A DNA stretch of 64,000 bases from NCBI RefSeq assembly GCF_011067745.1, contig NZ_JAAMPJ010000017.1, positions 1 to 64,000 of the forward strand. Direction: 5' to 3'. The stretch's first letter is position 1, and each line of letters opens with the position of its first letter. The notes under the pieces are model-generated. The model saw only the letters and a program-made list of their open reading frames with translations, had not been told where the DNA came from and did not search any database. Shown one piece after another: positions 22,923 through 31,474 of this stretch. This DNA is from Lentzea alba. GTDB taxonomy: Bacteria; Actinomycetota; Actinomycetes; Mycobacteriales; Pseudonocardiaceae. The position numbers were made by a program, and so were the translations under genes.

Positions 22923-23765
22923 ATGTCGAGCACCTGGCTCATCACCGGAGCGTCGCGGGGTTTCGGCCGCGCGCTCGCCGAAGCCGCCGCCGACGCGGGC
23001 GAGCGGGTCGTCGCGACCGCACGGCGACCGGAGCAGCTCGAAGATCTGGTGACGCGGTACCCGGACCGGGTGCGGGCGGTCGCGCTGGACGTCACCGACC
23101 CGGCCGCGGCCCGCCGGGCGGTCGAGCAGGCCGTCGAGGCGTTCGGCTCGCTCGACGTGGTCGTCAACAACGCCGGGTACGCCGACAGCGCGCCCATCGA
23201 GGAGATGACCGAGGCCCACTTTCGCGCCCAGGTGGAGGCGAACCTGTTCGGTGTCGTGAACGTGACCCGCGCGGCGCTGCCGGTGCTGCGGAGCCGGCGT
23301 TCCGGCACGTTCGTGCAGTTCTCGTCCGTCGGCGGCCGCGCGGGTGGCACGCCGGGCATGGGCGCCTACCAGACCGCGAAGTTCGCCGTGGAGGGCTTCT
23401 CCGAGGTGCTGGCGAGCGAGGTGGCGCCGTTCGGCGTGCGGGTCGTGATCGTCGAACCGGGCGCGTTCCGCACCGACTGGCAGGGTTCCTCGATGGTCCG
23501 CCACGAGGTCGGTCCCGACTACGAGGAGACCGTCGGCGCGATCAACCGCTACCGCGACGAGAACGACGGTGTGCAGCCGGGCGACCCCGCCCGTGCGGCG
23601 CGGGTGATCCTCGACGTCGTCGCCTCGGACGCTCCGCCGCGCCGCCTCGTGCTGGGGGCCGCCGCCGTCGAGACGGTGCTGGCGGCCGAGGCGCGCAGGA
23701 CCGCCGAAACGCAGAAGTGGGCGGCGGTCAGCGCGTCGGCGGACTTCCCCGCCGACGAACGCTGA
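22923..23765 (+). CDS. short-chain dehydrogenase/reductase
   Basis: 280 aa classical SDR. The cofactor motif is TGASRGFG, the NNAG motif is VVVNNAGY, and the catalytic Ser and Tyr-Lys are in FSSVGGRAG and YQTAK. An NADP-type basic residue follows in ATARRPEQ. ATG 22923 with GAGGGAG upstream was preferred to a frame start inside the operator. It ends convergently 21 bp from the glycosyltransferase gene. The substrate is unknown; regulation by the adjacent TetR is likely. Confidence 0.9.
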   Translation: MSSTWLITGASRGFGRALAEAAADAGERVVATARRPEQLEDLVTRYPDRVRAVALDVTDPAAARRAVEQAVEAFGSLDVVVNNAGYADSAPIEEMTEAHFRAQVEANLFGVVNVTRAALPVLRSRRSGTFVQFSSVGGRAGGTPGMGAYQTAKFAVEGFSEVLASEVAPFGVRVVIVEPGAFRTDWQGSSMVRHEVGPDYEETVGAINRYRDENDGVQPGDPARAARVILDVVASDAPPRRLVLGAAAVETVLAAEARRTAETQKWAAVSASADFPADER

Positions 23766-23786
23766 CCGCCGCCGTCCCCCTGGCGA

Positions 23787-25772
23787 TCAGGCCGCGAGCG
23801 CGATGACGGGCGCGGTGCGGCCCATCGCTCGCGCGTAGAGGCCCTCGAAGCGCTCCAGAGTGGCCGCGAGCGCGTGGTGCGAGATGATCTCGCTGCTGGC
23901 CGCGCCCATCCGGCCCCGCATCGGCTCGTCGTGGACCAGCGTGTGCAGGCGCTGGGCGAGCTGGTTCACGTCGCCGGGCTCGAACAGCCAGCCGTTGCGG
24001 CCGTGGTGCACGAGGTGCGGCAGCGCCATCGCGTTCGCCGCGATCACCGGCTTGCCCGCGGCCATCGCCTCCATCGTGGCGAGGCTCTGCAGCTCGGCGA
24101 CACCGGGCATCACGAACAGGTCCGCGCGGGCATAGGCGTCGAGCAGCTCGTCCTCCGACACGAACCCGTGGAACTTCACGCGGTCCGTGATGCCCAGGTC
24201 GCGGGCCAGCAGCTCCCACTCGGCCCGGCAGGTGCCGTCACCGACGATCTCACCGAACGCGCCGGGCACGCGGGCCAGGGCGCGCAGGAACTCGTCGACG
24301 CGCTTCTCCTCGTCCAACCGCCCGACGAACAACGCGGTCGGCCGGTCGTTGTGCGTCACGGACCGCTGGTAGCGCGCGATGTCGATACCGCACGACACCG
24401 GCACCGCGCGTTCAGGGAAACCGCTCTCGTGCAACAACTGCACGGCCCGCGGCGTCGGCGCGGTGACCATGTCGGCCCGTCCGAACACGCGCGCCAGGTC
24501 GCGGTAGGCGAACTTGCTCGCCAGGCCCTGCAGGAACGACGGCACGTGCGCGTGGCTGAACAGGTTCTCCGGCATGAAGTGGTTCGTGGCGAGCGTGGGA
24601 ATGCCCTGAGCGACGGCGGAGTTCAGGACGAACCGGCCCACCACGAAGTGCGCTTGGACGTGCACGACGTCCGGCTTCAACGACTTGATCAACTCGTCCG
24701 CCTCGCGGGAGGCCTGCCACGGCAGGCAGAAGCGGAAGTCCGGGTAGAACGGCAGCCGGTGCGAACGCAGGCGGTGCACCGTCACGCCTTCGATCTCGGT
24801 GGCCTTGGGCGAGTCCGGGGCGATGACGTGGACGTCGTGGCCCTTGCCGGCCAGACCGACGGCCAGGCGCTGCGCGAACCGCGCCGCTCCGTTGACGTCC
24901 GGCGGGAACGTGTCGGCGGCGATGACGACGCGCAGCGCGCTGGAGGTGTTCACGGGAAGCTCCGATCGAAGAGAGACACGAGGTTGACGAGCGAGTGCGA
25001 ACACACCGCCGGCGGCGGCGAGCGCGCAGGCGATCAGCGCGGCGCCGGTCCACACGGACAGGTGCGCGGCCTCGCCGAGCAGGAAGGCACCGATGCCGAC
25101 CGCGACCAGTGGATCCACCACGGTCAGGCAGGCGACGGCGAGATGAGGGGGCCCGCCGGCGTAGGCGTGCTGGACCAGCCAGCCACCGACGGCGAGCGAG
25201 AGAGCGATGCCGAGCACGGACGCGATGTGAGAGAGCCCGAACCCGCCCTGCTGCACCGACTGCGAGACGGCGCGCATGAGCACGGACACGTACCCGTATG
25301 CGACGCCACCGGCCGATGCGAACGCCACGGCACGAACGCGCGCGTTCGTCGTGAGTGCGGCGATCACTCCAGGCACCGCGATCGCGCCGAGAACCACGAA
25401 ACCGGCCGTGAGTTCGGCATCGGGCACAACCCGCGTTGAGGTCGCACTGCCGGACGCGAGGAACACGAACGCACCCACGCCCACGGTCGTGATCAGGATC
25501 GCCGGCAACTCGCGGAAACGGCGGTCCATCAACGCGGTCATCCCGATCGCGAGCACGCCGATCGGCTGAATCACGGTGAGCGGCGCCATGCCCAGCGCGG
25601 CCGCGTGCACACCCGCACCGGCGATGAGCAGGGCGAGCCCGCCCAGCCAGCGCGGCTGCGTGAGGACGCTGACGCGGGCGCCGGTCTCGGCGACCGCGTC
25701 GTGCTGCAGCCGCGCCGCGAGCGCGAAGGCCACGGCACCGAGCACCGCGAGCGTGATGGCGAGCAGGGTCAT
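23787..25772 (-). CDS. DMT/EamA-like transporter fused to GT4 glycosyltransferase
   Basis: 661 aa. Residues 1-265 are about nine or ten hydrophobic helices of a DMT/NIPA-like transporter (LGMAPLTVIQPIGVLAIGMTAL; ACLTVVDPLVAVGIGAFLLGEAAH). Residues 280-650 are a GT-B glycosyltransferase of family GT4: IAADTFPPDVNGAARF, ALFVGRLDEEKRVDEFL, and the EX7E motif in PGVAELQSLATMEAM. It could move and then glycosylate a membrane substrate, or two proteins may be made: an internal GTG at 24953, preceded by GGAG, would start the GT4 part at residue 274. The ATG overlaps the upstream DUF998 stop. Confidence 0.82.
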   Translation of the reverse strand: MTLLAITLAVLGAVAFALAARLQHDAVAETGARVSVLTQPRWLGGLALLIAGAGVHAAALGMAPLTVIQPIGVLAIGMTALMDRRFRELPAILITTVGVGAFVFLASGSATSTRVVPDAELTAGFVVLGAIAVPGVIAALTTNARVRAVAFASAGGVAYGYVSVLMRAVSQSVQQGGFGLSHIASVLGIALSLAVGGWLVQHAYAGGPPHLAVACLTVVDPLVAVGIGAFLLGEAAHLSVWTGAALIACALAAAGGVFALARQPRVSLRSELPVNTSSALRVVIAADTFPPDVNGAARFAQRLAVGLAGKGHDVHVIAPDSPKATEIEGVTVHRLRSHRLPFYPDFRFCLPWQASREADELIKSLKPDVVHVQAHFVVGRFVLNSAVAQGIPTLATNHFMPENLFSHAHVPSFLQGLASKFAYRDLARVFGRADMVTAPTPRAVQLLHESGFPERAVPVSCGIDIARYQRSVTHNDRPTALFVGRLDEEKRVDEFLRALARVPGAFGEIVGDGTCRAEWELLARDLGITDRVKFHGFVSEDELLDAYARADLFVMPGVAELQSLATMEAMAAGKPVIAANAMALPHLVHHGRNGWLFEPGDVNQLAQRLHTLVHDEPMRGRMGAASSEIISHHALAATLERFEGLYARAMGRTAPVIALAA

Positions 25773-26344
25773 GAGGTGCGCCTCACCTGTAGTGCCGCAA
25801 TGGCGAAAAGGAGTCCGTACAGCGATGCGAACAAAACGCGTTCGGTGAGCCCGCGCGCCTCAAAACCGGCGAACGAAACGTGGCTGACCAGAAACGCCGC
25901 GCTCGACACGGTCGCCGTTATTGCGACACCGAGCAGAGCCGGAAATTTGCGGGCAATGAGCACGCCGGCCGCGGGCAACGCCATGAACATCACCGCGCCG
26001 GCGTACCGGTGGACGTAGCCGGACAACGAGGTCGGCGCTCCCGTCGGGTCGGTCGGGAAGATCGTCGACACGGTCAGACCTGCCGACCAGATGCCGATCA
26101 GCCACTGCGCTGACCTGCCTACTCCGCGCAGGTTGACGGCGAGCAACGCCGAGACGGCCGCGAGACTAAGAGATGTCGCCGCGAGCCAACCCGTGCCGTT
26201 GTTCACGAACACGTAGTCGCTGATGACGTCCGTGACCGGGTTGAGCTGACCTGCCGACACGACATGCAGGTAGAAAATCGGAACCAGTGAGAACACCAGT
26301 CCCCCGACCACCAGTCCCCGTCTTTTCGCCCCCGACTCGATCAC
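25769..26344 (-). CDS. DUF998 membrane protein
   Basis: 191 aa with about six transmembrane helices. FPTDPTGAPTSLSGYVHRYAGAVMF (here only named by its first residues FPTDP and the following HRYAG) is the usual DUF998 signature loop. No function is known for the family. It is the first gene of an operon with the transporter-GT4 fusion (ATGA overlap) and is divergent from the ABC transporter across a strongly folded 200-bp spacer. Confidence 0.8.
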   Translation of the reverse strand: MIESGAKRRGLVVGGLVFSLVPIFYLHVVSAGQLNPVTDVISDYVFVNNGTGWLAATSLSLAAVSALLAVNLRGVGRSAQWLIGIWSAGLTVSTIFPTDPTGAPTSLSGYVHRYAGAVMFMALPAAGVLIARKFPALLGVAITATVSSAAFLVSHVSFAGFEARGLTERVLFASLYGLLFAIAALQVRRTS

Positions 26345-26385
26345 GACAAAAGTCTCTTGTGAACGCGTTGATCAACCAATGGGGA

Positions 26386-26524
26386 ACTCCCCCGAGCAAA
26401 CCCTGAGGTGTCCCTGACTCCCCGGGGTAGGGACAGCCCCACCCCCCTTGCCGGAGGAAACGCGGGGGCCTTTCGTTTCCTTCTGGGGAACGCGGGGCCC
26501 CCGCGTTCCCCCCGGCAAGCGGGG
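26386..26524. repeat. cluster of nested hairpins between divergent genes
   Basis: Five dyads fill this spacer: GGGG-AACT-CCCC (about 26380-26392), TGTCCCT/AGGGACA around CCCCGGGG (26409-26435), GGAAACG/CGTTTCC (26456-26480), a perfect 13-bp dyad GGGGAACGCGGGG with one central base (26485-26511), and an outer 13-bp arm pair CTTGCCGG/CCGGCAAG extended with one mismatch (26442-26454 with 26512-26524). The last three nest into one multi-branched structure just before the ABC transporter start. GGGGAAC recurs. The function is unknown. Confidence 0.7.
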
Positions 26525-26544
26525 ACCGCCTAGGCTGACCGCTC

Positions 26545-27474
26545 GTGAGCCCGAATCCCCAGCCTGCGGTGGAAGTGTCGGGGCTGGTCAAGAGGTACGG
26601 CTCGAAGACCGCCGTCGACGGCCTCGATCTCGTGCAGCAGCCCGGCACCGTTCTCGCCCTGCTCGGGCCCAACGGCGCGGGCAAGACGACGACCGTCGAG
26701 ATCTGCGAGGGGTTCCGCTCGGCCGACGACGGCACGGTGCGCGTGCTCGGCCTCGCGGCCGGCTCCGAGGCGTTGCGGCCCCGCATCGGCGTGATGCCCC
26801 AGGGCGGTGGCGGGTATCCCGGCATCCGCGCCGAGGAGATGCTGAACCTCGTGGCGGCGTGCGCGGCCAACCCGCTCGATCCGAAGTGGCTGATCGAGAT
26901 CCTCGGGCTTTCCGGTGCGGTGCGCACCCCCTACAAGCGGTTGTCCGGCGGTCAGCAGCAGCGGCTCTCGTTGGCCTGCGCGTTGATCGGACGCCCCGAG
27001 CTGGTGTTCCTGGACGAGCCGACCGCGGGCATGGACCCGCAGGCACGCCGTCTGGTGTGGGACCTCGTGGGCGCGCTGAAGGACGACGGCGTGTCCGTGT
27101 TGCTCACCACGCACCTCATGGACGAGGCCGAGGCGCTGGCCGACAACGTCGTGATCATCGACGAGGGCCGGGTCGTCGCGCAGGGCTCGCCCGCCGAGCT
27201 GACCGCGAACCGGCCGGACGACCAGCAGCTGCGCTTCCGCGCGCGGCCCGGCCTGGACACGTCGTTGCTGTCCGCCGCGCTGCCCGAGGGACTGAAGGTG
27301 CGCGAGGCGACGCGCGGCGCGTACCTCGTCGAAGGGCTGATCGATCCTCAGGTCGTGTCCACCGTGACGTCGTGGTGCGCCCAGCAGGGTGTGCTGGCCG
27401 AGGAGCTGACGGTGGCCAAGCGCAGCCTCGAAGACGTTTTCCTGGAGCTGACCGGCAGGGAGCTGCGTTCGTGA
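26545..27474 (+). CDS. ABC transporter ATP-binding protein
   Basis: 309 aa, GTG start. Walker A is GPNGAGKTT, the signature is LSGGQQQRLSLA, Walker B is LVFLDEPTAGMD, and the H-loop is TTHLMDEA. The C-terminal extension is typical of ABC-2 (DrrA-like) exporters. It overlaps the permease gene by GTGA. Position next to mptB and ctaA matches Rv1458c, an uncharacterised exporter. The substrate is unknown. Confidence 0.9.
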   Translation: MSPNPQPAVEVSGLVKRYGSKTAVDGLDLVQQPGTVLALLGPNGAGKTTTVEICEGFRSADDGTVRVLGLAAGSEALRPRIGVMPQGGGGYPGIRAEEMLNLVAACAANPLDPKWLIEILGLSGAVRTPYKRLSGGQQQRLSLACALIGRPELVFLDEPTAGMDPQARRLVWDLVGALKDDGVSVLLTTHLMDEAEALADNVVIIDEGRVVAQGSPAELTANRPDDQQLRFRARPGLDTSLLSAALPEGLKVREATRGAYLVEGLIDPQVVSTVTSWCAQQGVLAEELTVAKRSLEDVFLELTGRELRS

Positions 27475-28229
27475 CCACCTTCGCTCCCGGCACGTTCAAG
27501 CCCGCGCCCGGTCGCGGCTCGCTGCCGAAGATGCTCTTCGTGCACGCCCGCACCGAGGCGATGCTGACCCTGCGCAACGGCGAGCAGATCCTGCTCACCG
27601 TGATCATCCCGCTGGCGTTGCTGGTCGCGCTGTCGTTGATGTCGGTGATCCCGATGCCGGAGCCGCGCGTGGGTTCGGCGGCCGCGCGGATCTTCGCGCT
27701 GGCGATCATCTCCTCGGCGTTCACCGGGCAGGCCATCGCGCTCGGGTTCGACCGGCGTTATGGCGTGCTGAAGCGGCTTGCGGCCTCCGCACTGCCCCGG
27801 TGGCTGCTGATCGCCGGACGGGTCTGCGGGGCACTGGTCGTGGTCGCGATCCAGATCGCGTTGCTGGCGGTCACGGCGTTGATCCTGGGCTGGAAGTTCC
27901 CGTTGAGCGGCTTGCCCTGGATGGTGCTGCTGATCGTCCTGGGCACGCTGACGTTCGGCGCTTTGGGCGTGCTGCTGGGCGGAGCGTTGCGTGCGGAGAT
28001 CGTGCTGGCGCTGGCGAACATCATCTGGTTCGTGTTGCTGATGGTCGGTGGCGTGGCGCTGTCCGTGCCCGTTGGGTTCGTGCACCTGTTGCCGTCGGCT
28101 GCCCTCGCGCAGGCGTTGGAAACCGCTGTGGTGCACGGCACCGCACCAGGTGTGGGCCCGGTCGCAGTGCTCGTGGCCTGGGGCGTTGTGGCGGGGGCAC
28201 TGTCCACCCGGACGACTCGACTTACCTGA
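27471..28229 (+). CDS. ABC-2 type permease
   Basis: 252 aa with about six hydrophobic helices. GTG 27471 overlaps the ATPase stop; the long upstream open frame is a shadow. AITSSAFTGQAIALGFDRRYG-like and GALGVLLGGALRAE segments fit ABC-2 membrane subunits of the DrrB type. It is the partner of the preceding ATPase, orthologous by position to Rv1457c. It ends 20 bp before ctaA, so the three genes probably form one transcript. Confidence 0.85.
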   Translation: MTTFAPGTFKPAPGRGSLPKMLFVHARTEAMLTLRNGEQILLTVIIPLALLVALSLMSVIPMPEPRVGSAAARIFALAIISSAFTGQAIALGFDRRYGVLKRLAASALPRWLLIAGRVCGALVVVAIQIALLAVTALILGWKFPLSGLPWMVLLIVLGTLTFGALGVLLGGALRAEIVLALANIIWFVLLMVGGVALSVPVGFVHLLPSAALAQALETAVVHGTAPGVGPVAVLVAWGVVAGALSTRTTRLT

Positions 28230-28249
28230 CGAGACCTACCATCAGAGGC

Positions 28250-29164
28250 GTGTCGAAGCTGACCGCCTTCCTCGTGTCCTGGCAGCGCGCGTTCGCGATT
28301 GCCGTCGTCATCGCGCAGGCCGGAATCGCGGTCACCGGGTCGATCGTCCGCGTGACCGGTTCGGGCCTCGGCTGCCCGACGTGGCCGCAGTGCGTCGAGG
28401 GCAGCGTCGTGCCGGTGCAGCACCCAGAGGTCGCGGCCCTGCACCAGTGGGTCGAGTTCGGCAACCGGACGCTGACCGGTGTCGTCGGGGTCATCGCGGG
28501 TCTGTGCGTGCTGGCGGCGTGGTTCACCCTGCCGCGACGCAAGCGGGTGCTGAAGCTCTCGCTCGTGCAGCTCGTCGGGGTGGCCGTGCAGGCGGTCGTC
28601 GGCGGCATCACCGTGCTGACCGGACTGGCCTGGTACACCGTGTCGATCCACTTCATGATCTCGATGGCCCTGGTGTGGATGGCCGTGCTGCTCGTCAGCT
28701 CGCTGTCCGAGGGCGACGGTCCCGCTCGCCTGAAGGTGCCAGCGCCGTTGATGAAGCTCCAGGTCGTCATGGCCGCCGTGCTGAGCGCGTTGCTGCTCGC
28801 GGGTACCTGGGTGACGGCCGCCGGGCCGCACGCCGGTGACGCGTCGACGCCGCGCCTGGGCGTCGAGGTGGCGACGCTCGCGCAGATCCACGCGGACCTG
28901 CTGTTCCTGTTCCTGGGCCTGCTGATCGCGGTCGGGTTCTTCAGCCGGACCCGCACGTACTGGACGCTCGTCGGCGTCGTGCTCGCCCAGGGCGCGCTGG
29001 GCATGGTCCAGTACTGGACCGGGGTGCCCGAGGTGCTCGTGTCGATCCACGTGCTGGGCGCCGGCGCGGTTGTCGTTGCCACGGCGGCACTCTGGACGTC
29101 GTCGCGGGAGCGCACGCACGAGGTCGAGCTTCCGGCTGACGATCAGGCGCTCAGCAAGGCCTGA
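28250..29164 (+). CDS. ctaA: heme A synthase, COX15/CtaA family
   Basis: 304 aa, GTG start with AGAGG upstream; the longer open frame covers the permease and is discarded. About eight transmembrane helices with paired conserved histidines (ALHQWVEFGNRT, SIHFMIS, QIHADLL, SIHVLGAG) that bind haem. The family segment VRVTGSGLGCPTWPQC is clear. It oxidises heme O to heme A for cytochrome aa3 oxidase; its partner ctaB lies about 24 kb to the right. The last 22 bp overlap the convergent ankyrin gene. Confidence 0.92.
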   Translation: MSKLTAFLVSWQRAFAIAVVIAQAGIAVTGSIVRVTGSGLGCPTWPQCVEGSVVPVQHPEVAALHQWVEFGNRTLTGVVGVIAGLCVLAAWFTLPRRKRVLKLSLVQLVGVAVQAVVGGITVLTGLAWYTVSIHFMISMALVWMAVLLVSSLSEGDGPARLKVPAPLMKLQVVMAAVLSALLLAGTWVTAAGPHAGDASTPRLGVEVATLAQIHADLLFLFLGLLIAVGFFSRTRTYWTLVGVVLAQGALGMVQYWTGVPEVLVSIHVLGAGAVVVATAALWTSSRERTHEVELPADDQALSKA

Positions 29165-30237
29165 GCTTCACCCTGGTCGTTGTGCCCGGCCCAGTTCGCG
29201 GGCGTGGCCTCGAAGTTGGCGTCCGTGATGGACCGGTCGGCACCCGCGTCGAGCAGGATCCGGATGATCGGCAGGTGGCCGCGTTCGGCCGCGAGGTGCA
29301 GCGCCGTCACGCCCTCGCCGTGCATCGGACCGCCGAAACCCGTGCGCTGGTTGGGATTCGCGCCCAGGTCGAGCAACGTGCGGGTGGCGTTCTCCAGCCC
29401 GCACCACGCAGCCCACGCCAGCGCCGTGCCGCGGTAGACGTCCGCGTCGATCCTGGCGCCGCGCTTCAGCAGGTCGCCGAAGACCTCGGTCCGGTCGTTC
29501 CGCGCGGCCCACGACAAAGCCTCGTCGAGGACTTCCTGCGGGTCGTCGGTCGGCCACCAGCGCGGGAAACCGCTGTGCGGCCGGTAATAGCCGCGCTTGG
29601 CCTCGGGTTCGGTGGCGAGGTCGAGGTTGCCGAGGCCGGCCGCGGTGCGCAGGTTCGGCGGATCGACCCCCAGCAGTTCCGCGGTTTCCCTGTTGCCCCA
29701 GAACAACGCGACGGTGAGCGGCGTGCCACCTTCGCCGCGGGCTTCGAGGTCGGTGCGGGCACCCCGGTCCAGCAGCAACCGGGCCAGGCCAGGGAGGTTC
29801 GCGTACGCGGCCTGGTGCAACGCCGTCCAGCCGTGCACGTTCTGGTGGTTGATGTCCGCGCCGTCGTCGAGCAGCACCTTGACCAGCCGCTCGTCGCACT
29901 TGGCCGCGGACAGCCCCAGCAGGTCGTTCCCGTTGGTACCGCTGGCCTTCACCAGCCACGGGTCCCGCGTGATGATCGCCTTGAGCTCGTCCGGGTGCTG
30001 CAGCTCGATCGCCTGGTAGGCGCGGGCGAACGGGCGCGGCTTGCGGATGTTGGCCTTCAGCGCCTTCCAGTCCTGGCAACCGTGGGCCTGCGCGAGCACG
30101 AGGTGCGCGCCCTCGTCCGTCAGCGGCACGTCGTCGAAGACTTCGAGCGCGCCGGGCACACCGTCCCACGCGGAGGCGAGCAGTCCCCTGGCTCGCTCCT
30201 CGTAGTACTCGATGTCATCGCGGTAGGGGTGCCACAT
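29143..30237 (-). CDS. ankyrin-repeat protein
   Basis: 364 aa. Several ankyrin units are visible, for example HGWTALHQAAYANLPGLARLLL, EGVTALHLAAERGHLPIIRILL and GTALAWAAWCGLENATRTLL. There is no signal peptide or enzyme domain, so it is likely a cytosolic protein-binding scaffold. It overlaps the ctaA 3' end tail to tail. It begins 9 bp after the stop of the GbsR-like regulator, so both probably share a promoter. The partner is unknown. Confidence 0.88.
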   Translation of the reverse strand: MWHPYRDDIEYYEERARGLLASAWDGVPGALEVFDDVPLTDEGAHLVLAQAHGCQDWKALKANIRKPRPFARAYQAIELQHPDELKAIITRDPWLVKASGTNGNDLLGLSAAKCDERLVKVLLDDGADINHQNVHGWTALHQAAYANLPGLARLLLDRGARTDLEARGEGGTPLTVALFWGNRETAELLGVDPPNLRTAAGLGNLDLATEPEAKRGYYRPHSGFPRWWPTDDPQEVLDEALSWAARNDRTEVFGDLLKRGARIDADVYRGTALAWAAWCGLENATRTLLDLGANPNQRTGFGGPMHGEGVTALHLAAERGHLPIIRILLDAGADRSITDANFEATPANWAGHNDQGEAQALLSA

Positions 30238-30246
30238 GCACCCACG

Positions 30247-30711
30247 CTACTTCGGCGACGCGGGCCTGCGCTCCCACAAAGCGGGAAGTTCCTCTGAGAG
30301 CCAACCGTAGAGGTGGTCGACGGCCTTGAGCCGCATCGCGCGCTCCGGGTCGCCGCTGAGCAGCCGCATGCCGTCGTCGGTCAGCAACTGGACGCTGGCG
30401 ATCGCGTTGAGCTTGCGCTGGATGAAGTCCGTCCAGGCCTTCTCGTTGATCCGGTACTCGGCGGCCTGCCTGCCGCGCCGGGTCCGCTTGGTCACCAAGC
30501 CGACGTTGACGAGGTACTTGAGGTTCGTGCTGATCGACCCGCTGCTGGCTTCCAGCTCCTGGGACAGCTCGGCGGCGGTGCGCTCGACCGGCTGGCAGAC
30601 CAGCAGGTAGCCGAGGATGCGGCCGCCGATCAGCGGGATGCCCTCCTCGGCGAAGTGGGCGGCGAACCGCTCGATCCAGGCGGACAGCCGGGTTTCCCGT
30701 CCGACGCTCAT
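30247..30711 (-). CDS. GbsR/MarR-like winged-helix regulator
   Basis: 154 aa. The winged-helix segment ERTAAELSQELEASSGSISTNLKYLVNVGLV followed by TKRTRRGRQAAEYRI is typical of GbsR/MarR-type repressors. It is upstream of and probably cotranscribed with the ankyrin gene. Two GCAACC/GGTTGC dyads lie in the spacer between it and the divergent DinB gene and are likely its binding sites. Confidence 0.85.
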   Translation of the reverse strand: MSVGRETRLSAWIERFAAHFAEEGIPLIGGRILGYLLVCQPVERTAAELSQELEASSGSISTNLKYLVNVGLVTKRTRRGRQAAEYRINEKAWTDFIQRKLNAIASVQLLTDDGMRLLSGDPERAMRLKAVDHLYGWLSEELPALWERRPASPK

Positions 30712-30770
30712 CGCGGATGATCCCCTTCGGTCGACACTGAAATCATCGTAGCGATCTTGTCAACCGTTGT

Positions 30771-30818
30771 GCAACCAATGGGTTGCATGTCGCGGTTTCT
30801 AGTGCAACCATCGGTTGC
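30771..30818. promoter_or_regulatory. two GCAACC-N3/4-GGTTGC operators
   Basis: GCAACC-AATG-GGTTGC (30771-30786) and GCAACC-ATC-GGTTGC (30804-30818). The centres are about 33 bp apart, three helix turns, so two dimers would bind the same DNA face. They sit between the divergent regulator and DinB gene and could control both. Confidence 0.7.
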
Positions 30819-30852
30819 GCGAGCGACGACTTCACGGACAAGGACATCGGCG

Positions 30853-31329
30853 ATGGACACGACCGCACTGCGCAGCGCCTACGAGAAGTTCTTCGAGACG
30901 ACGGCAAGGCCCGATCTCGGCGAGGCCGCCGACGGAGGCTGGAACGCCGACCAGGTGCTCGCCCACGTGCTCAGCGTGGACGCCGCGACCGCCGCGGTCG
31001 CGCTGAGCGTCGTGTCCGGCGCACGCCCCACCTTCGACAACCGGGTGTGCCTGGACGGCCGGAACCTCGATCGGATCATCGCCGAGCACGCCGGCCGGGC
31101 CGAGCTGATCGCCCGCGTGCGGAGTCAGGCCGCCGTTCTCTGCGACATCGCCGACCAACTCGGCGACGAGGACTCGGCGGTGCTGGTGCCGGCGTTCCTG
31201 ATGTCCGGCGACGAACTCCTGCTGGACCAGCCCGTCCCGCTCGCCGCCCTCATCGACGGGCTCGCCGAGAACCACGTGCCCGTGCACACCCGGCAGCTCG
31301 CCGAGCTCAGTCGGCAGCCCCGCGCTTGA
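30853..31329 (+). CDS. DinB-like protein
   Basis: 158 aa. It resembles the DinB/maleylpyruvate-isomerase four-helix bundle family. A first His is in WNADQVLAHVLSVD and a His-x3-His in NHVPVHTRQL, consistent with the metal triad. Such proteins often use mycothiol or similar thiols; the substrate here is unknown. ATG 30853 was chosen because the upstream in-frame part runs through the two operator dyads. Regulation by the divergent GbsR-like protein is probable. Its 3' end overlaps the small DUF397 gene. Confidence 0.65.
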   Translation: MDTTALRSAYEKFFETTARPDLGEAADGGWNADQVLAHVLSVDAATAAVALSVVSGARPTFDNRVCLDGRNLDRIIAEHAGRAELIARVRSQAAVLCDIADQLGDEDSAVLVPAFLMSGDELLLDQPVPLAALIDGLAENHVPVHTRQLAELSRQPRA

Positions 31330-31474
31330 CTTCACCGAGGAACGCCGCCCACGACACCGCGGACACCGGCAGGTGCGTGGCCGGTGCCTTGCTGTCCCGG
31401 ACGCCGACGCCGTGCCCCACCTCGACGCACTGGTTGGCGGTAGCGCTGTAGCTGCTCTTGCGCCAGTTGGTCAT
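31307..31474 (-). CDS. DUF397 protein (BldB-like partner)
   Basis: 55 aa: begins MTNWRKSSYSATANQCVEVG, continues with GVRDSK, and ends with the SAVSWAAFLGEVK helix, the diagnostic DUF397 pattern. In streptomycetes DUF397 proteins pair with WhiJ-like HTH proteins and act together in developmental or antitoxin-like control. The ATG overlaps the stop of the HTH gene (ATGA). It overlaps the DinB-like gene tail to tail by 23 bp. Confidence 0.88.
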   Translation of the reverse strand: MTNWRKSSYSATANQCVEVGHGVGVRDSKAPATHLPVSAVSWAAFLGEVKRGAAD

